Shown: positions 63,541 to 64,000 of the stretch, piece by piece
How positions within the stretch are numbered: the first letter of the stretch is position 1
Layout of the letters: each line of letters begins with the position of its first letter
Assembly (NCBI RefSeq): GCF_024055605.1
Contig: NZ_JAMXLX010000005.1
Location: 186,001-250,000 of the forward strand
Direction of reading: 5' to 3'
DNA length: 64,000 nucleotides
Source: Ciceribacter sichuanensis
GTDB taxonomy: Bacteria; Pseudomonadota; Alphaproteobacteria; Rhizobiales; Rhizobiaceae
Notes under the pieces: model-generated
Databases searched by the model: none
The model's input: the letters and a program-made list of their open reading frames with translations, nothing else
What the model was told of the DNA's origin: nothing
Program-made: the position numbers and the translations under genes

Positions 63541-64000
63541 TGAGCACAGGCTTTTTCGGTGATATCCAGAAAGTGAAATACGAGGGACCGGACAGCACCA
63601 ATCCGCTGGCCTATCGTTACTACAATCCCGACGAGGTGGTTCTCGGCAAGCGGCTGGAAAACCATCTGCGCTTTGCCATCGCCTATTGGCACACCTTCAC
63701 TTGGCCGGGCGGCGATCCGTTCGGCGGGCAGACCTTCCAGCGCCCGTGGTTTTCCGACACCATGGAAGCGGCGAAGGTGAAGGCGGATGTCGCCTTCGAA
63801 TTCTTCCAGCTGCTCGGCGTTCCGTTCTATTGCTTCCACGATGCCGACGTGCGTCCGGAAGGCCGGAATTTTGCCGAGAACACGAAGAACCTCAACGAGA
63901 TCGTCGATTACTTCGCCAAGAAGCAGGCCGAGACCGGCGTCAAGCTGCTCTGGGGCACGGCAAACCTCTTCTCCAACCGTCGCTTCATGAGCGGTGCTGC
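63541..64000 (+). CDS. xylA: Xylose isomerase, 5' part cut by the window edge
   Basis: The first 153 residues of an enzyme usually about 435 long, with AGGAGG eight bases before the ATG. The start ([20 protein letters not shown]) and the blocks [16 protein letters not shown] and [14 protein letters not shown] (the active-site His-Asp pair) are those of class II XylA. It converts D-xylose to D-xylulose using Mg or Mn. It is the third gene of the regulator-xylB-xylA unit. The reading frame is open to the edge. Confidence 0.97.

Noticed and set aside
1..64000. tRNA, rRNA, CRISPR arrays, insertion sequences and prophage genes
   Set aside because: No cloverleaf-like sequences, spaced direct repeats, transposases, integrases or structural phage proteins were recognised by reading. 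A tRNAscan or CRISPR search would settle the small cases.

Overview
The window looks like chromosomal DNA of a member of the Rhizobiaceae (Rhizobium, Agrobacterium, Shinella or a relative). The support is high GC content, dense ABC-transporter operons, an ExoD-family gene, a Mur-box-controlled sitABCD operon, NMT1-type riboswitches, a xylose operon and at least five palindromic intergenic repeats of the kind called RIME in rhizobia. The genus cannot be fixed from the sequence alone. I see no tRNA, rRNA, CRISPR array, transposase or phage genes. Both edges are arbitrary: the left holds only the 3' flank of a peptidase gene, and the right cuts xylA.

Layout. 1-5.3 kb: a P1 (DmpA-type) peptidase, a repeat-rich gap, then a minus-strand unit of NMT1/THI5-type binding protein, ATPase, permease and an Fe(II)/2-oxoglutarate oxygenase. 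Two copies of one RNA motif, which I read as the NMT1 (xanthine-I) riboswitch, precede the binding protein and the oxygenase. 5.8-6.9 kb: a DJ-1/PfpI protein and a ribbon-helix-helix protein with a long palindrome in its leader. 6.9-14 kb: a dipeptide-type ABC transporter split into two divergent arms, with an M20 amidohydrolase and a fused double ATPase on the plus arm. 14-20.7 kb: ExoD, a nitrilase-family hydrolase, an EI24-like membrane protein, endonuclease III, DUF2244, an Ada-like methyltransferase, transaldolase and an SH3 protein. 20.8-23.2 kb: a MarR regulator and an FUSC exporter.

23.5-30.2 kb: a ydcSTUV-patD operon for putrescine-type uptake and gamma-aminobutyraldehyde oxidation, followed by a LysR gene. 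30.4-35.1 kb: an EamA exporter and a 1,210-residue autotransporter whose start lies on a run of 13 G. 35.1-37.8 kb: a complete ArsA ATPase followed by a LysR gene, with no other ars gene. 38-44.3 kb: two dimethylglycine/sarcosine-dehydrogenase paralogues and a Rieske oxygenase, probably stepwise N-demethylation of glycine betaine or a similar compound. 44.3-49.6 kb: sitABCD with two Mur-type boxes, divergent from a histidine-rich GHGEA-repeat protein.

49.7-57 kb: a secreted protein of unknown function, lysS, gltX, a gap holding an orphan terminator, an SLC13-family transporter and a TerC protein. 57-60.7 kb: a TetR gene divergent from an EmrAB-type efflux pair across a 27-bp palindrome. 60.8-64 kb: a LacI-family regulator, xylB and the start of xylA.

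The strongest leads are the two riboswitches flanking an oxygenase of unknown substrate, the G-tract at the autotransporter start, the histidine-rich protein facing the manganese transporter, and the solitary arsA.
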